A stretch of 64,000 bases of DNA. It comes from Pseudomonas sp. LBUM920 (GTDB taxonomy: Bacteria > Pseudomonadota > Gammaproteobacteria > Pseudomonadales > Pseudomonadaceae). The notes under the pieces are model-generated. The model did not search any database. It was not told the DNA's origin and saw nothing but the letters and a program-made list of their open reading frames with translations. Location of the stretch: NCBI RefSeq assembly GCF_003852315.1, contig NZ_CP027762.1, forward strand, positions 3,949,501 to 4,013,500. Direction: 5' to 3'. This document shows positions 19,102 through 27,979 of the stretch, in pieces (the stretch's first letter is position 1; each line of letters opens with the position of its first letter). The position numbers and the translations under genes were made by a program.

Positions 19102-20886
19102 ATGACTACAGGCAGTGCTCGACGCATCCCGCCTTATAAGGCAGACGACCAGGATGTGGTCGTCGAACTCAATAACCGTTTTGGCCCTGACGCCTTTACC
19201 GCCCAGGCCACACGCACCGGTATGCCGGTGCTGTGGGTGGCGCGCGCCAAGCTCGTCGAAGTCCTGACCTTCCTGCGCAACCTGCCCAAGCCATACGTCA
19301 TGCTCTATGACTTGCATGGTGTGGACGAGCGTCTGCGCACCAAGCGCCAGGGGCTGCCGAGCGGCGCCGATTTCACCGTGTTCTATCACCTGATGTCGCT
19401 GGAGCGTAACAGCGACGTGATGATCAAGGTCGCGCTGTCAGAAAGCGACCTGAGCGTTCCGACCATCACCGGCATCTGGCCGAACGCCAGCTGGTATGAG
19501 CGCGAAGTCTGGGACATGTTCGGCATCGACTTCCCGGGCCACCCGCACTTGACGCGCATCATGATGCCGCCTACCTGGGAAGGTCACCCGCTGCGCAAGG
19601 ACTACCCTGCGCGCGCCACCGAATTCGATCCGTTCAGCCTGACGCTCGCCAAGCAACAGCTTGAAGAAGAGGCCGCACGCTTCCGTCCGGAAGACTGGGG
19701 CATGAAACGCTCCGGCACCAACGAGGACTACATGTTCCTCAACCTGGGCCCGAACCACCCTTCGGCGCACGGTGCCTTCCGTATCATCCTGCAACTGGAC
19801 GGCGAAGAAATCGTCGACTGCGTGCCGGACATCGGCTACCACCACCGTGGTGCCGAGAAGATGGCCGAGCGCCAGTCCTGGCACAGCTTCATTCCGTACA
19901 CCGACCGTATCGACTACCTCGGCGGCGTGATGAACAACCTGCCGTACGTGCTCTCGGTCGAGAAGCTGGCCGGCATCAAAGTGCCGGACCGCGTCGACAC
20001 CATCCGCATCATGATGGCCGAGTTCTTCCGGATCACCAGCCACCTGCTGTTCCTGGGTACCTACATCCAGGACGTTGGCGCCATGACCCCGGTGTTCTTC
20101 ACCTTCACCGACCGTCAGCGCGCCTACAAGGTGATCGAAGCCATCACCGGTTTCCGTCTGCACCCGGCCTGGTACCGCATCGGCGGTGTGGCGCACGACC
20201 TGCCAAACGGCTGGGAGCGCCTGGTCAAGGAATTCATCGACTGGATGCCCAAGCGTCTGGACGAGTACCAAAAGGCTGCGCTGGACAACAGCATCCTCAA
20301 AGGCCGCACCATCGGCGTGGCGCAATACAACACCAAAGAAGCCCTGGAATGGGGCGTCACCGGTGCTGGCCTGCGCTCGACGGGTTGCGACTTCGACCTG
20401 CGTAAAGCACGCCCGTACTCCGGCTACGAGAACTTCGAATTCGAAGTGCCGCTGGCGGCCAACGGCGATGCCTACGACCGCTGCATCGTGCGCGTCGAAG
20501 AAATGCGCCAGAGCCTGAAGATCATCGAGCAGTGCATGCGCAACATGCCGGCAGGTCCGTACAAGGCGGATCACCCGCTGACCACGCCGCCGCCGAAAGA
20601 ACGCACGCTGCAGCACATCGAAACCCTGATCACGCACTTCCTGCAAGTTTCGTGGGGCCCGGTCATGCCGGCCAACGAATCCTTCCAGATGATTGAAGCG
20701 ACCAAGGGTATCAACAGTTATTACCTGACGAGCGATGGCGGCACCATGAGCTACCGCACCCGGATTCGTACCCCAAGCTTTGCGCACTTGCAGCAGATCC
20801 CTTCGGTGATCAAAGGCGAGATGGTCGCGGACTTGATTGCGTACCTGGGTAGTATCGATTTCGTTATGGCCGACGTGGACCGCTAA
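19102..20886 (+). CDS. nuoC: NADH-quinone oxidoreductase subunit C/D (fused)
   Basis: A 594-residue natural fusion. The NuoC part (about 1-190) contains WYEREVWDMFGIDFPGHP and HPLRKDYP. The NuoD part (about 205-594) contains the quinone-site residues HPSAHGAFR and DIGYHHRGAEKMAE. The fusion is normal in gammaproteobacteria such as E. coli and Pseudomonas. It forms the quinone-binding module with NuoB. A 72-bp gap separates it from nuoB. Confidence 0.98.
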   Translation: MTTGSARRIPPYKADDQDVVVELNNRFGPDAFTAQATRTGMPVLWVARAKLVEVLTFLRNLPKPYVMLYDLHGVDERLRTKRQGLPSGADFTVFYHLMSLERNSDVMIKVALSESDLSVPTITGIWPNASWYEREVWDMFGIDFPGHPHLTRIMMPPTWEGHPLRKDYPARATEFDPFSLTLAKQQLEEEAARFRPEDWGMKRSGTNEDYMFLNLGPNHPSAHGAFRIILQLDGEEIVDCVPDIGYHHRGAEKMAERQSWHSFIPYTDRIDYLGGVMNNLPYVLSVEKLAGIKVPDRVDTIRIMMAEFFRITSHLLFLGTYIQDVGAMTPVFFTFTDRQRAYKVIEAITGFRLHPAWYRIGGVAHDLPNGWERLVKEFIDWMPKRLDEYQKAALDNSILKGRTIGVAQYNTKEALEWGVTGAGLRSTGCDFDLRKARPYSGYENFEFEVPLAANGDAYDRCIVRVEEMRQSLKIIEQCMRNMPAGPYKADHPLTTPPPKERTLQHIETLITHFLQVSWGPVMPANESFQMIEATKGINSYYLTSDGGTMSYRTRIRTPSFAHLQQIPSVIKGEMVADLIAYLGSIDFVMADVDR

Positions 20887-20888
20887 GC

Positions 20889-21386
20889 ATGAACAGCACG
20901 CTTATCCAGACAGACCGTTTCACCTTGAGTGAAACCGAGCGCTCGGCCATCGAGCACGAGCTGCATCACTACGAAGACCCGCGCGCGGCGTCGATCGAAG
21001 CCTTGAAGATCGTCCAGAAGGAGCGTGGCTGGGTGCCCGACGGCGCCCTCTACGCGATCGGCGAAATCCTCGGCATCCCGGCCAGCGACGTTGAAGGTGT
21101 GGCCACGTTCTACAGCCAGATCTTCCGTCAGCCGGTGGGCCGCCACATCATTCGCGTGTGCGACAGCATGGTCTGCTACATCGGTGGCCACGAGTCCGTG
21201 GTCAGCGAGATCCAGAACAAGCTGGGCATCGGCCTGGGCCAGACCACTGCGGACGGGCGCTTCACGCTGCTGCCGGTGTGCTGCCTGGGCAACTGCGACA
21301 AGGCGCCGGCGTTGATGATCGACGACGACACATTCGGTGACGTGCAGCCTGCTGGCGTGACCCAATTGCTTGAGGGCTACCCATGA
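20889..21386 (+). CDS. nuoE: NADH-quinone oxidoreductase subunit E
   Basis: A 165-residue thioredoxin-like [2Fe-2S] subunit of the NADH-oxidising module. Cluster ligands are in RVCDSMVCYIGG and LPVCCLGNCDKAP (C-x4-C...C-x3-C pattern). It follows nuoCD by 2 bp and overlaps nuoF by 4 bp. Confidence 0.97.
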   Translation: MNSTLIQTDRFTLSETERSAIEHELHHYEDPRAASIEALKIVQKERGWVPDGALYAIGEILGIPASDVEGVATFYSQIFRQPVGRHIIRVCDSMVCYIGGHESVVSEIQNKLGIGLGQTTADGRFTLLPVCCLGNCDKAPALMIDDDTFGDVQPAGVTQLLEGYP

Positions 21387-22741
21387 CCCTTACATCTTTC
21401 GGCCCGGCCAACCTGATCAAGCGTTCGGCCGAGACTCACCCGCTGACCTGGCGCCTGCGTGACGACGGCGAGCCGGTATGGCTCGACGAGTACCAGGCCA
21501 AGAACGGTTACGCGGCTGCGCGCAAAGCCTTCGCCGACATGGCTCAGGACGACATCGTCCAGACCGTGAAAGACGCCGGCCTTAAAGGTCGCGGCGGTGC
21601 AGGCTTCCCCACGGGCGTGAAGTGGGGCCTGATGCCCAAAGACGAATCCATCAACATCCGCTACCTGCTGTGCAACGCGGATGAAATGGAGCCCAACACC
21701 TGGAAAGACCGCATGCTGATGGAGCAACTGCCCCATCTGCTGATCGAAGGCATGCTGATCAGCGCCCGTGCGCTGAAAACCTACCGTGGCTACATCTTCC
21801 TGCGTGGCGAATACACCACCGCCGCCAAGCACCTCACCCGTGCCGTGGAAGAAGCCAAGGCAGCTGGCCTTCTGGGCAAGAACATCTTGGGTTCCGGTTT
21901 TGACTTCGAACTGTTCGTGCACACCGGCGCCGGGCGTTACATCTGCGGTGAAGAAACCGCACTGATCAACTCCCTCGAAGGCCGCCGCGCCAACCCGCGC
22001 TCCAAGCCGCCCTTCCCTGCCGCCGTAGGCGTGTGGGGCAAGCCAACCTGCGTAAACAACGTGGAAACCCTGTGCAACGTGCCGGCGATCATCGCCGACG
22101 GCGTGGACTGGTACAAATCGTTGGCCCGCGAAGGCAGCGAAGACATGGGCACCAAGCTCATGGGCTTCTCCGGCAAGGTCAAGAACCCTGGCCTGTGGGA
22201 GCTGCCATTCGGCGTGACCGCGCGCGAGCTGTTCGAGGACTACGCCGGCGGCATGCGCGACGGCTACACCTTGAAAGCCTGGCAGCCAGGCGGCGCCGGC
22301 ACCGGCTTCCTGCTCCCTGAGCACCTGGACGCACAAATGTATGCCGGCGGCATCGGCAAGGTCGGCACCCGGATGGGTACGGGCCTGGCGATGGCGGTGG
22401 ACAACACCGTGAACATGGTCTCGCTGCTGCGCAACATGGAACAGTTCTTCTCCCGCGAATCCTGTGGTTTCTGCACCCCGTGCCGTGACGGTTTGCCCTG
22501 GAGCGTGAAGCTCTTGATGGCGATCGAGAAAGGCGAAGGCCAGCCAGGCGACATCGAGACCCTGCTGGGTCTGGTCGGCTTCCTCGGCCCAGGCAAGACC
22601 TTCTGTGCTCACGCACCGGGCGCCGTGGAACCACTGGGCAGCGCAATCAAATACTTCCGCTCTGAATTCGAGGCTGGCATCGCACCTGCGCGCGCCGGCG
22701 ATCTGAATCAGGTGGTCACACCGACCATGGTTGGTGCGTAA
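21383..22741 (+). CDS. nuoF: NADH-quinone oxidoreductase subunit F
   Basis: A 452-residue flavoprotein that binds NADH, FMN and the N3 [4Fe-4S] cluster. Seen: the glycine-rich GLKGRGGAGFPTG nucleotide loop, the FMN-site block CNADEMEPNTWKDR, and the cluster motif ESCGFCTPCRDG. The start codon overlaps the nuoE stop (ATGA). Confidence 0.98.
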   Translation: MTLTSFGPANLIKRSAETHPLTWRLRDDGEPVWLDEYQAKNGYAAARKAFADMAQDDIVQTVKDAGLKGRGGAGFPTGVKWGLMPKDESINIRYLLCNADEMEPNTWKDRMLMEQLPHLLIEGMLISARALKTYRGYIFLRGEYTTAAKHLTRAVEEAKAAGLLGKNILGSGFDFELFVHTGAGRYICGEETALINSLEGRRANPRSKPPFPAAVGVWGKPTCVNNVETLCNVPAIIADGVDWYKSLAREGSEDMGTKLMGFSGKVKNPGLWELPFGVTARELFEDYAGGMRDGYTLKAWQPGGAGTGFLLPEHLDAQMYAGGIGKVGTRMGTGLAMAVDNTVNMVSLLRNMEQFFSRESCGFCTPCRDGLPWSVKLLMAIEKGEGQPGDIETLLGLVGFLGPGKTFCAHAPGAVEPLGSAIKYFRSEFEAGIAPARAGDLNQVVTPTMVGA

Positions 22742-22748
22742 CGCTTAA

Positions 22749-22777
22749 AAAGGCGAAGGGCCCGTGCGCTTCGCCTT
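22749..22777 (+). other. Intra-operon hairpin between nuoF and nuoG
   Basis: Perfect 9-bp arms AAGGCGAAG / CTTCGCCTT in the 135-bp nuoF-nuoG gap, the longest gap inside the operon. Only CTC follows, not a T-run, so it is more likely an RNA-stability or attenuation element than a full terminator. Confidence 0.6.
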
Positions 22778-22876
22778 CTCATGTGCTGACGCCTTTAAGG
22801 CTGTGTAGGTGCACATGAATAACAAGATTCCATTAGCCACGCCCGCTGACAACGGGCCAACGAAGAACTTTGAACC

Positions 22877-25591
22877 ATGGCCACTATCCACGTAGACGGC
22901 AAAGCGCTCGAAGTCGATGGGGCAGACAACCTGTTACAGGCATGTCTCTCACTAGGCCTCGACATCCCTTATTTCTGCTGGCACCCAGCCCTTGGTAGCG
23001 TTGGTGCCTGTCGCCAGTGCGCGGTCAAGCAGTACACCGACGAGAACGACACCCGTGGTCGTATCGTCATGTCCTGCATGACGCCAGCCACCGACAACAC
23101 CTGGATCTCCATCGAAGATGAAGAATCCAAGGCGTTCCGCGCCAGCGTTGTCGAATGGCTGATGACCAACCACCCCCACGACTGCCCGGTCTGTGAGGAA
23201 GGCGGTCACTGCCACCTGCAAGACATGACGGTGATGACCGGCCACAACGAGCGCCGTTATCGCTTCACCAAGCGTACCCACCAGAACCAGGACCTCGGCC
23301 CGTTCATTTCCCACGAAATGAACCGCTGCATCGCCTGCTACCGTTGCGTGCGCTTCTATAAAGACTACGCCGGCGGCACCGACCTGGGCGTATTCGGCGC
23401 CCACGACAACGTGTACTTCGGTCGCGTTGAAGACGGCGTGCTCGAAAGCGAGTTCTCCGGCAACCTCACCGAGGTCTGCCCGACCGGTGTGTTCACCGAC
23501 AAGACTCACTCCGAGCGCTACAACCGCAAGTGGGACATGCAGTTCTCGCCGAGCATCTGCCATGGCTGCTCCAGCGGTTGCAACATTTCCCCGGGCGAGC
23601 GTTACGGCGAACTGCGTCGCATCGAAAACCGCTTCAACGGTTCGGTCAACCAGTACTTCCTGTGCGACCGTGGCCGTTTCGGCTATGGCTACGTCAACCG
23701 CGAAGACCGCCCACGTCAGCCACTGCTGGCCGATGGCGCCAAGCTGAGCCTGGACGACGCGCTGGATAAAGCCGCCGACCTGCTGCGTGGCCGCAACATC
23801 GTCGGTATCGGTTCGCCCCGCGCCAGCCTCGAAAGCAATTACGCGTTGCGCGAGCTGGTCGGCGCCGAGCACTTCTACTGCGGTATCGAAGCCGCTGAGC
23901 TGGAGCGCATCCGCCTGGTCCTGCAAGTGCTGAACGACAGCCCGCTGCCGGTTCCGAACATGCGTGACATCGAAGACCACGACGCGATCTTCGTGCTTGG
24001 TGAAGACCTGACCCAGACCGCCGCGCGTATCGCGCTGTCGCTGCGCCAGTCGGTCAAAGGCAAGGCCGAAGACATGGCCGATGCCATGCGCGTTCAGCCC
24101 TGGCTCGACGCTGCGGTGAAAAACATCGGTCAGCACGCGCTGAACCCACTGTTTATCGCCAGCCTGGCTGAAACCAAGCTCGACGACATCGCCGAAGAAT
24201 GCGTCCACGCCGCACCGGACGACCTGGCCCGCATCGGTTTCGCCGTGGCTCACGCCCTCGACGCCAGCGCGCCTGCCGTCGAAGGCCTGGACACCGAAGC
24301 CGGTGAACTGGCCCAGCGTATCGCTGACGCCCTGCTGGCCGCCAAGCGTCCATTGATCATTGCCGGCACCTCGCTGGGTTCCAAAGCACTGATCGAAGCG
24401 GCTGCCAACATCGCCAAAGCCTTGAAGCTGCGCGACAAGAACGGTTCCATCAGCCTGGTCGTGCCGGAAGCCAACAGCCTCGGCCTGGCCATGCTCGGCG
24501 GTGAATCCCTTGACGCCGCGCTGCAAGCCGTGACCGACGGCAAAGCCGACGCCATCGTGGTACTGGAAAACGACCTGTACACCCGCACGGATTCGGCCAA
24601 GGTCGACGCCGCGCTGGATGCGGCCAAAGTGCTGATCGTTGCCGACCACCAGAAGACCGCCACCAGCGATCGCGCCGACCTGGTACTGCCAGCCGCCACC
24701 TTCGCCGAAGGCGACGGTACGCTGGTCAGCCAGGAAGGCCGCGCCCAGCGCTTCTTCCAGGTGTTCGATCCGAAGTACATGGACGCCAGCATCCTGGTTC
24801 ACGAAGGCTGGCGCTGGCTGCATGCCCTGCGCGCGACCCTGCTGAACCAGCCGATCGACTGGACCCAGCTCGACCACGTCACCGCAGCGGCCGCCGCAAG
24901 CGCCCCGCAGCTGGCACGTATCGTTGATGCTGCACCGTCTGCCTCGTTCCGCATCAAGGGCTTGAAACTGGCCCGTGAACCGCTGCGTTACTCCGGCCGT
25001 ACCGCCATGCGCGCCGACATCAGCGTGCACGAACCGCGTACCCCGCAAGACCCCGACACCGCGTTCGCCTTCTCCATGGAAGGTTACTCGGGTTCGGTCG
25101 AGCCACGTCAGCAGGTGCCGTTTGCCTGGTCGCCGGGCTGGAACTCGCCACAGGCCTGGAACAAGTTCCAGGACGAAGTCGGTGGTCACATCCGCGCAGG
25201 CGACCCGGGCACACGCCTGATCGAAAGCACCGGTGATTCGCTGAACTGGTTCGCTGCCGTACCGCGTCCGTTCAACCCGGCCCAGGGCACCTGGCAGGTT
25301 GTGCCGTTCTTCCACCTGTTCGGCAGCGAAGAGACCTCTTCCAAAGCCGCGCCGGTTCAAGAGCGCATCCCGGCCGCCTACGTGTCCGTGGCCAAGTCCG
25401 AAGCCGACCGCCTGGGCGTCAACGACGGTGCCCTGCTCAGCCTGAACGTCGACGGCAAGACTCTGCGTCTGCCGCTGCGCATCAATGACGAATTGGGCGC
25501 GGGTCTGGTTGCACTGCCAAAAGGCCTCGCCGGTATTCCGCCTGCGATCTTTGGCAAAACCGTTGACGGTCTGCAGGAGGCAGCGCAATGA
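22877..25591 (+). CDS. nuoG: NADH-quinone oxidoreductase subunit G
   Basis: A 904-residue iron-sulfur subunit. The N-terminal ferredoxin-like domain holds a [2Fe-2S] cluster (PYFCWHP, GACRQCAV, MSCMTPA). It is followed by the His/Cys cluster motif HPHDCPVCEEGGHC, a two-[4Fe-4S] segment (NRCIACYRCVRF, EVCPTGVF), the extra cluster motif ICHGCSSGC, and a large molybdopterin-oxidoreductase-like region without a cofactor role. It channels electrons from NuoF/E to NuoI/B. It ends 4 bp into nuoH. Confidence 0.98.
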   Translation: MATIHVDGKALEVDGADNLLQACLSLGLDIPYFCWHPALGSVGACRQCAVKQYTDENDTRGRIVMSCMTPATDNTWISIEDEESKAFRASVVEWLMTNHPHDCPVCEEGGHCHLQDMTVMTGHNERRYRFTKRTHQNQDLGPFISHEMNRCIACYRCVRFYKDYAGGTDLGVFGAHDNVYFGRVEDGVLESEFSGNLTEVCPTGVFTDKTHSERYNRKWDMQFSPSICHGCSSGCNISPGERYGELRRIENRFNGSVNQYFLCDRGRFGYGYVNREDRPRQPLLADGAKLSLDDALDKAADLLRGRNIVGIGSPRASLESNYALRELVGAEHFYCGIEAAELERIRLVLQVLNDSPLPVPNMRDIEDHDAIFVLGEDLTQTAARIALSLRQSVKGKAEDMADAMRVQPWLDAAVKNIGQHALNPLFIASLAETKLDDIAEECVHAAPDDLARIGFAVAHALDASAPAVEGLDTEAGELAQRIADALLAAKRPLIIAGTSLGSKALIEAAANIAKALKLRDKNGSISLVVPEANSLGLAMLGGESLDAALQAVTDGKADAIVVLENDLYTRTDSAKVDAALDAAKVLIVADHQKTATSDRADLVLPAATFAEGDGTLVSQEGRAQRFFQVFDPKYMDASILVHEGWRWLHALRATLLNQPIDWTQLDHVTAAAAASAPQLARIVDAAPSASFRIKGLKLAREPLRYSGRTAMRADISVHEPRTPQDPDTAFAFSMEGYSGSVEPRQQVPFAWSPGWNSPQAWNKFQDEVGGHIRAGDPGTRLIESTGDSLNWFAAVPRPFNPAQGTWQVVPFFHLFGSEETSSKAAPVQERIPAAYVSVAKSEADRLGVNDGALLSLNVDGKTLRLPLRINDELGAGLVALPKGLAGIPPAIFGKTVDGLQEAAQ

Positions 25592-26595
25592 CCTGGTTCA
25601 CCCCTGAAGTGATCGACGTGATCATCTCGGTCGTCAAGGCCATCGTGATCCTGTTGGCCGTGGTCGTTGCGGGCGCCCTGCTCAGCTTCGTCGAACGTCG
25701 CCTGCTGGGCTGGTGGCAGGACCGTTACGGTCCTAACCGCGTCGGCCCATTCGGCATGTTCCAGATCGCTGCCGACATGCTCAAAATGTTCTTCAAGGAA
25801 GACTGGACCCCGCCGTTTGCCGACAAGGTGATCTTCACCCTGGCACCGGTCGTGGCCATGAGCGCCTTGCTGATCGCCTTCGCCGTTATCCCGATCACCC
25901 CGACCTGGGGCGTGGCGGACCTGAACATCGGCTTGCTGTTCTTCTTCGCCATGGCCGGTCTGTCGGTCTACGCGGTGCTGTTCGCCGGTTGGTCGAGCAA
26001 CAACAAGTTCGCCCTGCTGGGCAGCTTGCGGGCTTCGGCACAGACCGTGTCCTACGAAGTGTTCATGGGCCTGGCGCTGATGGGCATCGTGGTGCAGGTC
26101 GGCTCGTTCAACATGCGCGACATCGTCGAGTACCAGGCGCAGAACCTGTGGTTCATCATTCCGCAGTTCTTTGGCTTCTGTACCTTCTTCATCGCTGGCG
26201 TCGCCGTGACTCACCGTCACCCGTTCGACCAGCCGGAAGCGGAACAGGAACTGGCCGACGGTTACCACATTGAATACGCCGGCATGAAGTGGGGCATGTT
26301 CTTCGTCGGTGAATACATCGGCATCATCTTGATCTCGGCATTGCTGGTCACGCTGTTCTTCGGCGGCTGGCACGGCCCGTTCAACATCCTGCCGCAACTG
26401 GCGTTCTTCTGGTTCTTCTTGAAGACGGCGTTCTTCATCATGCTGTTCATCCTGCTGCGCGCTTCTATTCCGCGCCCACGCTATGACCAGGTGATGGATT
26501 TCAGCTGGAGATTCTGCCTGCCGCTGACCCTGATCAATTTGCTGGTGACGGCTGCTGTTGTGTTGTTGAACACGCCAGCCGGCGCGGTTCAGTGA
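25588..26595 (+). CDS. nuoH: NADH-quinone oxidoreductase subunit H
   Basis: A 335-residue membrane subunit with about eight transmembrane helices that joins the peripheral and membrane arms at the quinone site. Seen: LLSFVERRLLGWWQDRYGPN, VTHRHPFDQPEAEQELADGY and PRPRYDQVM. It overlaps nuoG by 4 bp. Confidence 0.98.
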   Translation: MTWFTPEVIDVIISVVKAIVILLAVVVAGALLSFVERRLLGWWQDRYGPNRVGPFGMFQIAADMLKMFFKEDWTPPFADKVIFTLAPVVAMSALLIAFAVIPITPTWGVADLNIGLLFFFAMAGLSVYAVLFAGWSSNNKFALLGSLRASAQTVSYEVFMGLALMGIVVQVGSFNMRDIVEYQAQNLWFIIPQFFGFCTFFIAGVAVTHRHPFDQPEAEQELADGYHIEYAGMKWGMFFVGEYIGIILISALLVTLFFGGWHGPFNILPQLAFFWFFLKTAFFIMLFILLRASIPRPRYDQVMDFSWRFCLPLTLINLLVTAAVVLLNTPAGAVQ

Positions 26596-26606
26596 GGATT
26601 TGACCC

Positions 26607-27155
26607 ATGTTCAAATATATTGGCGACATCGTTAAGGGTACCGGTACCCAGTTGCGAAGCCTGGTGATGGTTTTCGGTCACGGCTTTCGCAAACGCGACA
26701 CCCTGCAATACCCGGAAGAAGCGGTGTACCTGCCGCCGCGCTATCGCGGCCGTATCGTACTGACCCGCGACCCCGATGGCGAGGAACGTTGCGTAGCCTG
26801 CAACCTGTGCGCCGTGGCGTGCCCGGTAGGTTGCATCTCCCTGCAGAAAGCTGAAACCGAAGACGGTCGCTGGTACCCGGACTTCTTCCGCATCAACTTC
26901 TCGCGCTGCATTTTCTGCGGCCTCTGCGAGGAAGCTTGCCCGACCACCGCGATCCAGCTGACACCGGATTTCGAGATGGCCGAGTTCAAACGTCAGGACC
27001 TGGTGTACGAGAAAGAAGATCTGCTGATCTCTGGTCCCGGTAAAAACCCTGATTACAACTTCTATCGTGTTGCAGGTATGGCCGTTGCCGGTAAGCCGAA
27101 GGGCGCCGCACAAAACGAAGCCGAGCCGATCAACGTGAAGAGCTTGCTGCCTTAA
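26607..27155 (+). CDS. nuoI: NADH-quinone oxidoreductase subunit I
   Basis: A 182-residue ferredoxin-like subunit with two [4Fe-4S] motifs, CVACNLCAVACP and CIFCGLCEEACP (clusters N6a/N6b). It is placed between NuoH and NuoJ as in all 13/14-gene nuo operons. It is preceded by GAGGATTTGACCC as ribosome site. Confidence 0.98.
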   Translation: MFKYIGDIVKGTGTQLRSLVMVFGHGFRKRDTLQYPEEAVYLPPRYRGRIVLTRDPDGEERCVACNLCAVACPVGCISLQKAETEDGRWYPDFFRINFSRCIFCGLCEEACPTTAIQLTPDFEMAEFKRQDLVYEKEDLLISGPGKNPDYNFYRVAGMAVAGKPKGAAQNEAEPINVKSLLP

Positions 27156-27164
27156 GGAAGAAAG

Positions 27165-27668
27165 ATGGAATTCGCTTTCTATTTCGCGTCGGGTATTGCA
27201 GTGGTGTCCACGCTTCGCGTGATCACCAACACCAACCCCGTGCACGCCCTGCTCTACCTGATCATTTCGCTGATCGCCGTGGCCATGACCTTCTTCAGCC
27301 TGGGCGCACCGTTCGCCGGTGTCCTGGAAGTGATCGCCTACGCCGGCGCCATCATGGTGCTGTTCGTGTTTGTGGTGATGATGCTCAACCTGGGGCCGGC
27401 TTCGGTCGCCCAGGAACGCGTCTGGCTCAAGCCCGGCATCTGGCTTGGCCCGGTAATCCTCGCAGCGTTGCTGCTGGGTGAACTGCTGTATGTCTTGTTC
27501 GCTCACCAGAGCGGCCAGGCCATCGGCCACACCACCGTAGACGCCAAAGCCGTAGGCGTCAGCCTGTTCGGCCCGTACCTGCTGGTGGTCGAACTGGCTT
27601 CGATGCTGCTGCTCGCTGCAGCCATCACCGCCTTCCACTTGGGCCGCAACGAAGCCAAGGAGCAATGA
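27165..27668 (+). CDS. nuoJ: NADH-quinone oxidoreductase subunit J
   Basis: A 167-residue membrane subunit with five predicted transmembrane helices and the conserved EVIAYAGAIMVLFVFVVMML segment near helix 3, which takes part in coupling. The spacer AAGGAAGAAAG is the ribosome site. It overlaps nuoK's region by a few bases. Confidence 0.97.
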   Translation: MEFAFYFASGIAVVSTLRVITNTNPVHALLYLIISLIAVAMTFFSLGAPFAGVLEVIAYAGAIMVLFVFVVMMLNLGPASVAQERVWLKPGIWLGPVILAALLLGELLYVLFAHQSGQAIGHTTVDAKAVGVSLFGPYLLVVELASMLLLAAAITAFHLGRNEAKEQ

Positions 27669-27670
27669 CG

Positions 27671-27979
27671 ATGCCTGCTATCCCTTTGGAGCATGGTCTG
27701 GCGGTCGCCGGCATCCTGTTCTGCCTTGGCCTGGTCGGCCTGATGGTTCGCCGTAACATTTTGTTCGTGTTGATGAGCCTGGAAATCATGATGAACGCTG
27801 CGGCACTGGCCTTCATCGTGGCAGGTAGCCGTTGGGGCCAGCCGGATGGACAAGTCATGTTCATTCTGGTGATCAGCCTGGCAGCCGCCGAGGCCAGTAT
27901 TGGCCTGGCGATCCTGCTGCAACTGTATCGTCGCTTCCACACGCTTGATATCGACGCTGCCAGTGAGATGCGCGGATGA
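27671..27979 (+). CDS. nuoK: NADH-quinone oxidoreductase subunit K
   Basis: A 102-residue MnhC-like membrane subunit with three transmembrane helices. Conserved intramembrane glutamates are in SLEIMMNA and AAAEASIGLA. Two ATGs lie close together (27665 and 27671). GGAG at 27659-27662 is only 2 nt from the first but 8 nt from the second, so I chose 27671. Confidence 0.96.
   Translation: MPAIPLEHGLAVAGILFCLGLVGLMVRRNILFVLMSLEIMMNAAALAFIVAGSRWGQPDGQVMFILVISLAAAEASIGLAILLQLYRRFHTLDIDAASEMRG

Noticed and set aside
19102..20886. nuoC-nuoD fusion as a novelty
   Set aside because: This fusion is standard in gammaproteobacterial complex I.
22952..25588. 878-codon open frame opposite nuoG
   Set aside because: Antisense to a conserved complex I gene; no recognisable domain.
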